From assembly GCA_965238265.1 (NCBI GenBank), contig OZ250185.1, positions 1,116,001 to 1,180,000 on the forward strand: 64,000 bases of DNA, in the 5' to 3' direction. Source of the stretch: JAJDUF01 sp965238265 (GTDB taxonomy: Bacteria > Chloroflexota > UBA11872 > UBA12225 > JAJDUF01). The position numbers were made by a program, and so were the translations under genes. Of this stretch, positions 51,371 to 61,250 are shown piece after piece (the stretch's first letter is position 1; each line of letters opens with the position of its first letter). A model generated the notes under the pieces. The model was not told the origin of the DNA. It saw nothing but the letters and a program-made list of their open reading frames with translations, and did not search any database.

Positions 51371-54333
51371 ATGCCGCGCCAGACCGAGCCGAACGCCAAC
51401 AATGCCTTGGGCGGCCTGCTGCAACCGATGCTGCCGGGCAGTCGCGTCATGTTCGAGAATACCCGCGTCATCGCGGGCCGCCCCGCCTTGCAGCCCGACC
51501 TGCTCATCACCGACCCCGGCCGCGCGCCGGTCGTCATCGAAGCCGAATACCTGCCCGCCGCCAACGTCGAAGCCGAGGCCCGCGCGCGCCTCGACCTGCC
51601 CGTGACCGTCCATCCACGCCGCATCGAGGCGGCCATTGCCTTGCGCTATCCCGCCGCAGTCGGCGATGCCCCCGACCTCCGCGCCGCCCTCGCCGCCGCC
51701 CGCCTCGAATACTGCGTCTTCACTGCAGAGGCCGCCGGCGTGCAGCGGTTCCCGGCGTCCGGGCTGGCTGGAAGGGGCCGTCGCCGACCTGGCCGACCTC
51801 GTGCGCCTGGTCTCCGTGCCCCAGCGCGCCGTGGACCAGGCCGCCACCACGCTGCAAGACGGCATTGACGCCGCGGCCAAGCTCCTGGACGCGGTAGACG
51901 CCAGCCGGCCGGGCATCACGCGGGCGATGGCCCACCTGCTCGGCATGGCGAACGTGCCCCAAACCCGCCGCATGGCCTGCGCCATCATCGCCAACGCGCT
52001 GGTCTTCCACGAGCGCATCGCCGGCATGCACGCCGAGGTCCAGCCGCTGGACCTGGTGTGCGGCGACACGATCCCAACCCGAAGGGCGCGCTGCTGGCCG
52101 CCTGGACCGCCATCCTGAAGATCAACTACTGGCCCATTTTCGCCATCGCCAAGGACCTGCTCTCCCACCTCCCGGCCGGTGACGCCGCCACCATCCTGCG
52201 CCGCCTGCGCGAGACCGCCCAAGCGATCAGCGCCACCGGCGTGGACCAGGCCCACGACCTCACCGGCCGCATCTTCCAGCGCTTGATTGCCGACCGCAAG
52301 TACCTCGCCACCTTCTACACGCTGCCGGCCTCGGCGGCGCTCCTGGCGCGGCTGGCCGTCGCCAAGCTCGACGGCGTGGATTGGGCCGACCCCGCCGCCA
52401 TCGGCACGCTGCGCGTCGCCGACTTTGCCTGCGGCACCGGCGCCCTGCTGTCGGCCGTGTACGAGCGGCTGGCCGCCCGGCACGAGCGCGCCGGCGGCGA
52501 CCCGTCAGCCCTGCATCCGCCCGATGATGGAAGAGGTGCTGTACGGCTGCGACGTGATGCCCTCGGCCATCCACATCACCGGCGCGACCCTCTCCGGCGT
52601 GCAGCCGGCCGTTGCGTTCGGCAGCTCGCGCCTCTACACCTTTCCCTACGGCCGGCATGACGACGGGACAGTGTGCAGATCGGCTCGCTGGAGCGACTGG
52701 GTGACTCGGCAGCGTTGACGCTGTTCAACATGAGCGACCCGACACTCCGCACCGGCAGCGCCGGCGAGGAGACGGCAGCCCAGGTCATCGCCGACATCCC
52801 CGACGAGGGCTTCGATCTGGTCATTATGAATCCGCCGTTTACCCGCGCCACCAATCATGAGGGCGCCCACGCGGACATCACCAATCCCGCCTTTGCGGCC
52901 TTCGACGCCACGCCCGCCGATCAGACGGCCATGGGTAAGCGGATTAACAAGCTGGGTAGAGGCACGTGCTACCACGGCAATGCCGGTATCGCGTCGGCCT
53001 TCGCGGCGCTGGCGGATAAGAAGCTCAAACCGGGCGGTGTCCTCGCGCTCGTGCTGCCCTTATCCGCCGCTGCCGGTCTGTCCTGGCAGAAGTTCCGACA
53101 AATGTTGGCTGACGACTACACGGACTTGACCGTGCTGACCATCGCCGCTGCAACAATGATGATCTGTCGTTTTCAGCCGATACCGGTTTGGCCGAATGCT
53201 CTGGTTATCGCCCGCAAGCTCAAGCGTCGTGAGCAACCGTCTCCGCGCATGCACTTCACCTCGCTCACCCGCCGGCCGCAGGGGTTTGCCCACGCCAGCG
53301 CGATAGCCGGCAATGTGGCATCGGCCAACGGCGTCAGGCAAGTCGAGGACGGTCCCTACGGCGGTACACCGCTGATGGTTGGGGCTGAACTGGCCGGGCA
53401 AATGATGACGGCTCCCAATGACACCGAGAGCACCGTCTGGGGAGCGGTACGCCTGTCGGATTATTCCCTGGCGCAAACTGCCCATGCGCTGTTTCATTCC
53501 AGCTATGGCTGCCGGGCCGGCCGGCAGCACTTGAGCTAAACGTGGCGTTGTTGGGCAGCGTCGGCGAACTGGGCTTGGTCCATCGTGACATCACCGGCCC
53601 CGCCCCGCGTGGGCCTTTTGACAAAGCACCAGCCAGTCCGACGGCTACCTATCCGGCGTTGTGGAATCACGATGCCAAAAATGAAACGCGGATAGTATGC
53701 CTGCCTGACTCACAGTTACTGAGTACGTCAAGGCATGGAAAAGAAAGCCGCCACGATTGCTGGATACTGCCAGTCGTGCTCATCTAAGCCTCGACTTTCG
53801 ATTCAATTCGCAGCCTCTAGCTGCTGCCTTTACCGAGCAGGAGAGTATTGGTGGTACCGCCTGGCCTAATGTCATTTTCACGGATAGCCGATTCGATTAC
53901 GTGTTTTCCTTATGGTGCAACTCGCACATTGGGGTTGCTATCGCATTGGTGGCACTCCAACCGTCAGCAAAGCGGACGCGGGCGGACGACGATACGCGCC
54001 GTGGAGTCCCTCCCCGTGCCCGACTTCAATACCCTCGGCGCCGAGCAGCTACGCCAGGCCGAGACGATCTTCGACGAGTTCCGGGACCTCCGGCTCCAGC
54101 CGGCCTACCTCGCCGACGCCGACCCCCACCGCGCCCTCCTCGACCGCCGCGTCATCTGCGACCTCCTCGGCTTTGATGAGGCGACCTACGCCGCCGTCCG
54201 CCGCCTTGCCGCCAAGTGGTGCGCCGAGCCATCCGTCCACGGCGGCAAGCGCCGGCCCGCCGGCAATGCTAAACTGATCATCTGGTATCGCGAATCATCT
54301 GCTGTTCTGGAGGCTGGCATGAGCACTGACTAG
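51371..54333 (+). pseudogene. Restriction-modification-type DNA methyltransferase, multiply frameshifted
   Basis: Seven frame changes break one protein of roughly 985 residues. In order: a nuclease-like N-terminus with PDLLITDP (PD at 51494-51499) and an IEAEY motif (E-x-E at 51539-51547); a helical region GAVADLADLVRLVSVPQRAVD; SAM-binding DFACGTGALL (about 52421-52450); the N6-adenine MTase motif DLVIMNPPF (NPPF at 52829-52840), then THR-ATNHEGAHADITNPAF; an SDYSLAQTAHALFHS specificity-like end; final HWWHSNRQQSGRGRTTIRAV and LPVPDFNTLGAEQL. The order resembles type IIG/IIL single-chain restriction-modification enzymes. Breaks lie near 51761 (GGG), 52066, 52520 (CCC), 52671 (GTGTG), 53501, 53718 and 53924. 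Confidence 0.8.
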
Positions 54334-54360
54334 ACCCAAGGAAGATATTTCTAAGTCAGC

Positions 54361-55068
54361 CAAGACTTGCCCGATAAGGGTTTTGCGACACGACTTCAAG
54401 GATACTCACGATTGACTAGGCTACGAAACGTGGCCCATGACCAAGATGAATGCCGGCTGGCACTGGTGCTTAATCGTGGTCTTCTGAAAGGAATGAAGGA
54501 GTCTTGCGCGGTAGTTTTCTTCATAACAACGTCGTTGCAAGGATGAGGGATACCTAGAGACCGAGATAAATTATGCTATTCAACAAAAAGAGGAGAAAGG
54601 TGATAGATTCGCAATTATCACTTTGCAGTTCATTGGTGACGATGGACAAAAGGCGCCAATATCTGATCCACTAAAGCCTTATGTTTGGGCAACTCCTAGG
54701 ACAGACCTTGAGGCGTTGCGAGAAATCATATCGAGCGTTGCCTGTTGCACCGGCAGAAACGTCAAGTGGCGAGATGAGATCACGGAAGCTGCTACGGAAC
54801 TCAGGGATGGTATCACCGTCCGTGGAGCTTTCGGACGAAGCAAGAGACGAATTTTGCGAGAACGCTGTCAGTGATCGGTGGTGATGGTGTGATTCGAAAG
54901 TATACGTACTCTACCTCGGTTCAATTCATTCGTGTGGCGTGTCTGAGGGAGACGCGCAAGAATTGAAGGAAGCGGTTGGCAAACTACTTCCTCCGAAGGT
55001 CCCTGACCCCAGAGCAGCTGCTCGCTGGGTAGGTGGTATCGAGGATTTGCAACGATATGTCCCGGTAT
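54361..55068 (+). pseudogene. TIR-like domain gene, frameshifted remnant
   Basis: Not one open frame but a readable domain. One frame gives ATRLQGYSRLTRLRNVAHDQ and ESCAVVFFITTSLQ, which stops at TGA 54543; the next frame continues DEGYLETEINYAIQQKEEKG, DRFAIITLQFIGDDGQKAPI, LKPYVWATPRTDLEALREII and WRDEITEA. This is the second half of a TIR-like fold. A further shift (SPSVELSDEARDEFCENAVSD) and another short frame (SKVYVLYLGSIHSCGVSEGD) may be its C-terminus. Directly after the methyltransferase, with lower GC. Such TIR proteins serve in bacterial defence as NAD+-consuming effectors (family knowledge; activity here unlikely). Confidence 0.6.
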
Positions 55069-55215
55069 AGCAGAGACATCGGAGACGAAGGCAGATACGG
55101 CGCAAGTCTTTGCTGGTCACAAGGGAAGGTTACGCAGCGGCAGACGAGATGTCCCCGCTTGAATGCTTTGGCCCTAGGAGGCGCTACGGGTGAGGCGAGC
55201 AGGTTGCGCATGCAC

Positions 55216-55554
55216 CTAGGGCCAGAGCTTCTGGACGGCAACCGCAACGGTGATCGCAGCGACGATCAAGCCGCCGAGGCGGAGCAGCAGCCACATCTGC
55301 GCGTCCTTGATCTGCGCCTGAAGCTCCACCTGGAGTTCCTGGAGCTTGGCCTGGAGCCGCAATTCGGTGTCTTTAAGGTTGGCCTGGAGCCGCAGCTCGG
55401 TGTCCTTGAGGTCGGCTCCAAGCCGTAATTCAGTGTCCTTGAGGTCGGCCTTGGTCGAATAGTGTTGCAGTTCGCGGTGTAACCGGACCTCCGACTCCTG
55501 GATATCGGCTCTGGTGGCTGTGTGCGGCTCGACATCAATGGTCTGTGTGGCCAT
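55216..55554 (-). CDS. Coiled-coil protein with C-terminal membrane helix
   Basis: A 112-residue protein. Residues about 35-85 are heptad-rich with three near-identical 11-residue units (ADLKDTELRLG, ADLKDTELRLQ, ANLKDTELRLQ) followed by AKLQELQVELQAQIKD; residues 87-108 (MWLLLRLGGLIVAAITVAVAV) form one membrane helix. The pattern fits DUF1640/CCDC90-like small coiled-coil membrane proteins. The repeats are coded by 33-bp direct repeats near 55370-55450. Function unknown; oligomerising membrane anchor inferred. Confidence 0.75.
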   Translation of the reverse strand: MATQTIDVEPHTATRADIQESEVRLHRELQHYSTKADLKDTELRLGADLKDTELRLQANLKDTELRLQAKLQELQVELQAQIKDAQMWLLLRLGGLIVAAITVAVAVQKLWP

Positions 55555-55744
55555 GGTGTTTCCTCACTTGCCGGCGGTCATCGCCCCGCGGGAAAGGAAG
55601 CAGGCCCTAGCAGCGGCCTAGCCGCTAGTATACCGCACCCCGCGCCGATGACTCCCCTTCCCTGCCAGGGAAGACGCCGGGGGGTGAGGCCGGCGCCGGG
55701 GGGTGAGGCGTGCCTCTACTCTGTGCTCTCTGTGTGCTCTGTGG
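55555..55744. repeat. Intergenic repeats (families C and D)
   Basis: CTCCCCTTCCCTGCCAGGGA with AAGACGCCGGGGGGTGAGGC (55650-55690), a second GGCGCCGGGGGGTGAGGC copy, then ACTCTGTGCTCTCTGTGTGC and CTGTGGCTAATC (55721-55750). No gene. Confidence 0.6.
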
Positions 55745-55960
55745 CTAATCAGCCTTCCGGCCGGGCACCGGGACCGTGTGCCCGTGCTTCGGCAGCCAGT
55801 AATTTACGTAAAGCTGCTCGCAATCCAGGGAGCAGAAGCCCTGCTCGTGCCCGTCAATCTCGGATACCCAGCGCCGCTTGGGAATCATCTGCCCACAGAA
55901 TGAGCAGTTGACGACATTGGTATCCCACCACACCAGCTCCAGGTCTTCCCAGTGGCCCAC
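55745..55960 (-). CDS. Small zinc-finger protein linked to HyuB
   Basis: A 71-residue protein with Cys19, Cys22 (NCSFCGQMI) and a second pair (FCSLDCEQLYVNYW), a short treble-clef-like or TRASH/MYM-like zinc site. It starts 10 bases after the HyuB stop, the same strand, so it is the third gene of HyuA-HyuB-Zn. In acetone/acetophenone carboxylase systems related to HyuA/HyuB, a small metal-binding subunit is known; this protein might be analogous, but similarity to those subunits was not established. A real gene is supported by the Cys pattern and spacing. Confidence 0.65.
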   Translation of the reverse strand: MGHWEDLELVWWDTNVVNCSFCGQMIPKRRWVSEIDGHEQGFCSLDCEQLYVNYWLPKHGHTVPVPGRKAD

Positions 55961-55970
55961 TATGGTCTCC

Positions 55971-57767
55971 CTACTGCTCTCTCAGCCTGGCGGTCTCCGG
56001 CTCGTTGACGGCATACCCGTTGCCGCTGCGTACCACGGCCACCTGGTATACCTCCCGCGCCGCCTGTTCGGAGATGAAGCCCTGTTCCACGTCGTACAGC
56101 ACCAACTCCGGGTCGCGGCTGGACGGTGGCCCGTAGCCGCCACCGCCAGGTGACTGAATGAGAATCTGGTCTCCTGGCCCGACCACACAGTTGGCAAACT
56201 TGGCCGCGCTGACCGTTCCGTAGACCTCGGAAAAGGTGCGAAAGCGGTCATCGCCCCGCTTCTGCACCAAGATCGCCGAGTTCGTGGCCTTGCCCCCGCC
56301 CAGCAGTCCCCACGGGCTGACCTGCATGCGCTCGAACACGGCGCTCACCGTGATCTCCGCCGGCGCTACGACCTCCAGGAGACGCCGGGCGCCCAGCCCG
56401 CCGCGGAACTCCCCGGGCCCGGCCGAGTCCGGCACCAGCGCATAGGAGTGCGTGAGCCAAGGGTAGCGCGTTTCGAACACTTCCACCGGCGTATTCCGGC
56501 AGTTGCCGTTGGGCACCACGACGACGTTGTTGCCGTCCTTGTAGTGCCTCGCCCCCCACCCGCCGCCCTCGAAGCTGTACACGACGTAGTATTGGTCCGT
56601 CTCCGGATGATGACCGCCGAACAGGAAGTTGCACGAGGTCCCGCCCTCGGCAGCGGCGACTCGCTCCGGTATCACCTGGCTCAACGCGCCCAAGATGATG
56701 TCCACGATGCGCGGGTGCGTTTCCGTGTTCCCCCCGACCGAGGGCGCCGGGTGCTGCACGTTCATCACCGTCCCCGGCGTCGCGATGATCTTGATTGGCC
56801 GGTAGCAGCCGGAGTTATGGGGAATCTCGTTATCGGTCACGTGAAAGAGCGCATTGTAGGTGGCGGAAGCCGTCACGCCGTAGGTGGCATTCACGATGCC
56901 CTTCGCCTGCGGGTCGGATGCGCTGAAGTCGGCGATAATCTCGTCGTCCCGGACGACCATCGTCACCCGAATCCAGGTGGGGTTATTCGTAGCGCCATCG
57001 TCCTCCACGCAGTCCTCGAAGGAATACTCGCCGTTCGGTATCTGCCGAATCTCTTCCCGCATCCACCGCTCGGCGTGGTCCATCAGCGCGGTGCAGGCCT
57101 CGTTGATGACGGGCACCCCGTACTGATCCAGGAGCTCGTGCAGGCGGCGCTCCGCGATGTGCAGCGACCCGATCATGGCGTGGAAGTCGCCCCAGGTGTG
57201 CCGTGGCGTGCGGTGGTTGGCCAGGATGATCTTCCAGATGTCCTGCACGTATTCGCCGCGGCGCATGATCTTGACCAGGGGCAGTCGTAGCCCCTCTTGG
57301 TAGACCTCGGTGGCCGTCGCGGCGAAGGAGCCGGGCGCCATCCCCCCGATTTCCGCCACGTGCCCGATGTTGGCGACGAATCCGAACAGCTCGCCGGCGT
57401 AGTACACCGGCTTGATGATCGTGTGCTCCGGCATGTGACAGCCACCCCGGTAGGGATCGTTGTGGATCAGCACGTCGTCCGGCTCGAAGTTCTCCAACCC
57501 GTACTCGTCAATGGCCCAGCGCACGGTAAAGAGGATCGCGCCGAGCTGCGCCGGGCAAAACTCGGCTTGCGCGATCATCTCCCCGTCGCGATTGAAGATG
57601 ACGCAGGAGAAGTCGAGACCCTCGTTGAAGATGGTCGAGTAGGAGGTCTTCATCATGGCAATGCCCATCTCCCGACAGATCATCACCAGACGATTGTGGA
57701 TCACGCTCTGCGTGACCTGCGACGCCGCCACAGCCGCCCCGTCATCCACGCTCTGCGTAGCTGCCAT
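55971..57767 (-). CDS. hyuB: Hydantoinase B / oxoprolinase family protein
   Basis: A 598-residue HyuB-type subunit. It starts TQSVIHNRLVMICREMGIAMMKTSYSTIFNEGLDFSC, includes ILFTVRWAIDEYG, DDVLIHNDPYRGGCHMPEHTIIKPVYYAGEL (conserved) and the end GDQILIQSPGGGGYGPPSSRDPELV. It acts with HyuA in ATP-dependent hydrolysis of cyclic amides or carboxylation of ketones (family knowledge). Separated from HyuA by 154 bases that contain palindromic repeats. The gene looks intact; ATG 57767. Confidence 0.92.
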   Translation of the reverse strand: MAATQSVDDGAAVAASQVTQSVIHNRLVMICREMGIAMMKTSYSTIFNEGLDFSCVIFNRDGEMIAQAEFCPAQLGAILFTVRWAIDEYGLENFEPDDVLIHNDPYRGGCHMPEHTIIKPVYYAGELFGFVANIGHVAEIGGMAPGSFAATATEVYQEGLRLPLVKIMRRGEYVQDIWKIILANHRTPRHTWGDFHAMIGSLHIAERRLHELLDQYGVPVINEACTALMDHAERWMREEIRQIPNGEYSFEDCVEDDGATNNPTWIRVTMVVRDDEIIADFSASDPQAKGIVNATYGVTASATYNALFHVTDNEIPHNSGCYRPIKIIATPGTVMNVQHPAPSVGGNTETHPRIVDIILGALSQVIPERVAAAEGGTSCNFLFGGHHPETDQYYVVYSFEGGGWGARHYKDGNNVVVVPNGNCRNTPVEVFETRYPWLTHSYALVPDSAGPGEFRGGLGARRLLEVVAPAEITVSAVFERMQVSPWGLLGGGKATNSAILVQKRGDDRFRTFSEVYGTVSAAKFANCVVGPGDQILIQSPGGGGYGPPSSRDPELVLYDVEQGFISEQAAREVYQVAVVRSGNGYAVNEPETARLREQ

Positions 57768-57796
57768 CGTGACTCACCATCTTTCTCGTCGTTGGC

Positions 57797-57905
57797 CCCC
57801 CTATGGCCCCCCCGCTGGGGCAGGGGGACGGCGGCGTGGGCCGCTGCGGGGGACGGCGTGTTCCCTCCCCTGTCGCAACGGGGGAGGGCTAGGGTGGGGG
57901 CCACG
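57797..57905. repeat. Palindrome cluster, family B, between hyuA and hyuB
   Basis: GGCCCCCCTATGGCCCCCCC, then CGGCGTGGGCCGCTGCGGGG and CCTCCCCTGTCGCAACGGGG with AGGGCTAGGGTGGGGGCC. It is the same set of units as at 11.8 and 16.55 kb. It may weaken read-through from hyuA into hyuB. Confidence 0.7.
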
Positions 57906-57921
57906 TCTCATCCCCCCAGTA

Positions 57922-60036
57922 TTACAACTCGATCAGCAGCAATCCGTGCTCCGTGACGGTCAAGTGTCGTCCGGTGGGGAGCAGCGTGGTAGAGTCCGCG
58001 TCCTCGATGATCGCCGGTCCCGTCAGCGCCGCGCCGGCCGGCAGGTCTGTGCGGCGGTAAATCGGGCAGCGCACCCGGCCGGACTCCGGGAAGTACACCT
58101 CGCGGTGTGACCGAGGCCTCGGCGTAGCATCCTGCGTCCCTCCGCCGTCCGACTGGGTAGGCCAGCGCGGGAGGGTCACGTTGGGCGTCGCGCCAATCAC
58201 GCTCACGTTGAAATGGATCAGCTCCATGATCTCGCCGGCGATGCTGTAGCCATAGAAGGCCTCGTGTTGCTGGTGGAATCGCTGCATCACGGCGGCGATG
58301 GTCTCGTCCACAATGGGGCCGGGCGGAACGGGTACGTCTTGCTCGTAGTTCTGGCCCAGGTACCGCATGCTGATCGAGCGGGCAATGGTGGGCGTGCCGG
58401 CAAAGCCCTCGGCGCGCAGGTCCCGCCAGGCCGCTTCCGTCAGCTCGTCAAAGCGCTCGTTGATCCGCGCTACGTCCAGGTCGTTGGAGCGATAGGCGTG
58501 TGTCCAGGACCGGTCTACCCGCAGGTCGGCGAGCAGTGTGCCCAAGGCGGAGGCCAGGCCGGCGTGCGGCGGCACGATCACCCGGCGTATCCCCGCCGCC
58601 TCGGCCAGCGCCACGGCATGCAGCGGGCCGGCGCCACCAAAGGCCACCAGGTCGAAGTCGCGGGGATCAATGCCCCGCTCGACCGTGAGCAGCCGCAGCG
58701 CGTTCGCCATGTTCTCGTTCGCCAGCTGCACGATGGCCAGCGCGGCGTCGTCTATTTCGAGGCCCACCCGCCGGCCCATGGTGGCGACGGCCGTGCTGGC
58801 CTGGTCACGGTTCAGGGCCATCGTGCCGGCCAGGAAGTAGTCGGGATTGAGACGCCCCAGCACCAGGTTTGCGTCGGTCACGGTCGCGTCGGTACCGCCG
58901 GCGTCGTAGCACGCCGGGCCAGGATCGGCGCCGGCGCTCTGTGGGCCGACCTTGAGAAAGCCGCCCTTGTCCACCCAGGCGAGCGAGCCGCCACCGGCGC
59001 CAATGGTAGTGATGTCAATGAAGGGCGCCGCGACCGGAATGCCCCATTCGACCTGATACTCCGTGGTGTAGCCGTACTCGCCATCAATGACCAGCCCAAC
59101 GTCGGTACTCGTGCCACCCATGTCGAAGGTGATGACCTTCGACGCGCCATCCGTGCCGTTTCGGCCCGCCACTCCGGCCAGCTCCCCGAAGTAGCGCCCG
59201 GCAATGATCCCCCCGGCCAACCCGGAGAGCAGCAGTTGAACGGCTTGTTGCGGCGCGGCTGCCGGGAGCATCGTGCCGCCGTTCGACTTCATCAACGCCC
59301 AGGGTGCCGCCAAGCCACGCTCCCGCAAGCCCCGGTCCAGGTTACGGGCAAAGGCAGCCACGTGCGGCTTGATGTAGGCATCGGCGACGGTGGTGCTGCC
59401 GCGCTCGTACTCCCGCCAGATCGGCGCGACGGCGTGCGACAGGGATACGGGTACGTCCGGCAGCTCGCGCTGCAAGAACGCCGCCAGCTCCTGCTCGTGC
59501 CGGGGGTTGACGTAGGAGAACAGCAGGTTGATGGCGATAGCCGCCGGCCGGTCGTCTGCGCCGTCCTCGGCGAGGCGCTCCGCGACGACCACGCGGAGGC
59601 GGGTCAATTCTTGCTCGTCCAACGGGATAAGGACATCGCCGTCCTTGGTGATCCGCTCGCGCACGCCCAGGCAGTCGCGCCGCTCGACAAACGGGGCCGG
59701 CTTCACCCAGTCCAGGTCGTAGTGGAACCGGCGATTGATCCGCTGGATGAAGAGCACGTCCTCGAAGCCCTGCGTGGTGAGATAGAGCACTCTGGCGCCG
59801 CTCCGGGTATGGAGCATGTTGATCGCCATCGTGCTCCCCAGAATCAGTGAGCCGATGTCGCCAGGACTGATGCCGGAGCCGGCCAGCGTCTCGAAGACCC
59901 CGGCCTCGGGGTGGCGCGGTGTCGAGGGCCGTTTGGTGACGATGAGCCGGTCGGAGACTTCCGACTGCTCGTTCTGCACCACACCGATCAGGTCGGTGAA
60001 AGTGCCGCCCGTGTCTATGCCTACCCGTAGGACCAT
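57922..60036 (-). CDS. hyuA: Hydantoinase A / oxoprolinase family protein
   Basis: A 704-residue HyuA-type ATP-binding subunit with actin-like fold. It shows MVLRVGIDTGGTFTDLIGVV (phosphate 1 loop), LLFSYVNPRHEQELAAFL, the GGTSTDVGLVIDGEYGY (second phosphate loop) and SAGADPGPACYDAGGTDATVTDANLVLGRL. It hydrolyses ATP to drive ring opening or carboxylation together with HyuB. First gene of the operon; no ribosome-binding site was assessed as unusual. Substrate candidates are 5-oxoproline, hydantoins and aromatic ketones. Confidence 0.93.
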   Translation of the reverse strand: MVLRVGIDTGGTFTDLIGVVQNEQSEVSDRLIVTKRPSTPRHPEAGVFETLAGSGISPGDIGSLILGSTMAINMLHTRSGARVLYLTTQGFEDVLFIQRINRRFHYDLDWVKPAPFVERRDCLGVRERITKDGDVLIPLDEQELTRLRVVVAERLAEDGADDRPAAIAINLLFSYVNPRHEQELAAFLQRELPDVPVSLSHAVAPIWREYERGSTTVADAYIKPHVAAFARNLDRGLRERGLAAPWALMKSNGGTMLPAAAPQQAVQLLLSGLAGGIIAGRYFGELAGVAGRNGTDGASKVITFDMGGTSTDVGLVIDGEYGYTTEYQVEWGIPVAAPFIDITTIGAGGGSLAWVDKGGFLKVGPQSAGADPGPACYDAGGTDATVTDANLVLGRLNPDYFLAGTMALNRDQASTAVATMGRRVGLEIDDAALAIVQLANENMANALRLLTVERGIDPRDFDLVAFGGAGPLHAVALAEAAGIRRVIVPPHAGLASALGTLLADLRVDRSWTHAYRSNDLDVARINERFDELTEAAWRDLRAEGFAGTPTIARSISMRYLGQNYEQDVPVPPGPIVDETIAAVMQRFHQQHEAFYGYSIAGEIMELIHFNVSVIGATPNVTLPRWPTQSDGGGTQDATPRPRSHREVYFPESGRVRCPIYRRTDLPAGAALTGPAIIEDADSTTLLPTGRHLTVTEHGLLLIEL

Positions 60037-60105
60037 CAGGTGCTTTCATCCCTGGTCGGATTTGTGGCTGCGGCGAGGGTCATTGGCGTGCCGGCACCTA
60101 TCCTA

Positions 60106-61194
60106 TCACTGCGGCAACACGGACCAGATAACCATGTCGTTCGCTGCCGGGTCGAAGTGGAACGAGGTGCCGAGCGGCTGGGAGAGGGCCGTCACTGTCC
60201 GCGCCACGTCTTGGCCGGGAGGTGTCACCGGAGACAGCAGCGCCGGTTGCCCGGCGTCGTTCCGGCCGACCGGCACGTAGCTGACGTGGGCCGGTGTCCG
60301 CCGCTCTCGGTCGAGCAGGCACCGCACCAGCAGTCCGTCGGCGCGTCCGCCCATAGCCGGCCAGTCGAACGTGAAGTTCCCCAAGCTGTAGCAGATGATG
60401 CCCGGCGTTGGACGGTCCGGGCGGTCACGGACCTCGATCCCTTGCGGTACGTGGGGATGGGCGCCGAGCACGAGGTCAGCCCCGGCATCCACCGCGGCGT
60501 GACCGACCGTGCGCTGATAGTCGGCCAATGCGGTGCTCCCGGAGATGCCCCAATGCATAGCGACGACCAGCAAGTCCACTGCTGGCCGCAGTTCCGCGAT
60601 GTCCTCGATCAGGGCCGCTAAATCGTCTGGATCAGGAGTCGTGCGAACGATAGGCGCCGCGCCGGGCATCTCCAGCACACGCGGTCCCGGCTCATAGGAT
60701 GTGGTCGCTCTGACCGTGGCTACCCCCGGCGAATCGGGACTGGCGGCGTGTCCGTGCGGCCAGAAGACCGACGTATAGGAGAGCAGGCCAAAGCGTAGAT
60801 CGCACCGCTCGACAATGGCCGCCCGGCGAGCTTCGGCCAGAGTGCGCCCCGCGCCGGCGTGCGGGATACCGTTGGCATCCAGGACTGCCAGCGACCGCAG
60901 GGCCGCGCTGGGCGGATAGGTCACGTTGTTGGCACAGGACATGAACGCGAAGCCCGCCGCCTGTAGCCCCGCTACCATCCGGGGGGCCGAATGTACCCAG
61001 CCACGCTTATGGGGAATTGGACGCGGGTCGTCGTCTCCGGCTAACGGCCCCTCCAGATTGCCGTACAGGACATCGGCGGCAGCCAGCTCGGCAACGACAC
61101 GACTGAAGGCCCCGGCCGGGTCAGCACGGTGCTGGAGATTGACATCTCCGACCCCCACGAACCGGACATACGAGTCGTGTGCCGCAGAACTCAA
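60106..61194 (-). CDS. CapA-family (PGA_cap) metallophosphatase-like protein
   Basis: A 362-residue calcineurin-like protein. Metal-site motifs: FVGVGDVNLQHRAD (D, N), VLYGNLEGPL (GNxE), CANNVTYPP, VVAMHWGIS (H), GAHPHVPQGIEV (H-x-H) and SLGNFTFDW. CapA proteins are linked to poly-gamma-glutamate capsule or related exports. No signal peptide is apparent, unlike CapA itself, so this may be a cytoplasmic homologue. Start is TTG 61194 with GGAG 5 bases upstream. It is on the same strand as the Gfo/Idh/MocA gene, 56 bases downstream of its end. Confidence 0.85.
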   Translation of the reverse strand: MSSAAHDSYVRFVGVGDVNLQHRADPAGAFSRVVAELAAADVLYGNLEGPLAGDDDPRPIPHKRGWVHSAPRMVAGLQAAGFAFMSCANNVTYPPSAALRSLAVLDANGIPHAGAGRTLAEARRAAIVERCDLRFGLLSYTSVFWPHGHAASPDSPGVATVRATTSYEPGPRVLEMPGAAPIVRTTPDPDDLAALIEDIAELRPAVDLLVVAMHWGISGSTALADYQRTVGHAAVDAGADLVLGAHPHVPQGIEVRDRPDRPTPGIICYSLGNFTFDWPAMGGRADGLLVRCLLDRERRTPAHVSYVPVGRNDAGQPALLSPVTPPGQDVARTVTALSQPLGTSFHFDPAANDMVIWSVLPQ

Positions 61195-61250
61195 AGGCTG
61201 CTCCTTCTATTCAGTGGTGCGCGGTGCGGTGCCGGTACGGCTGGTGCGTC

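Noticed and set aside
50628..51605. 325-codon plus-strand frame
   Set aside because: It crosses several repeat families and hairpins and codes for low-complexity Pro/Arg/Ser sequence.
58213..59850. Plus-strand 545-codon frame opposite hyuA
   Set aside because: Shadow of hyuA; no recognisable domain or ribosome-binding site.
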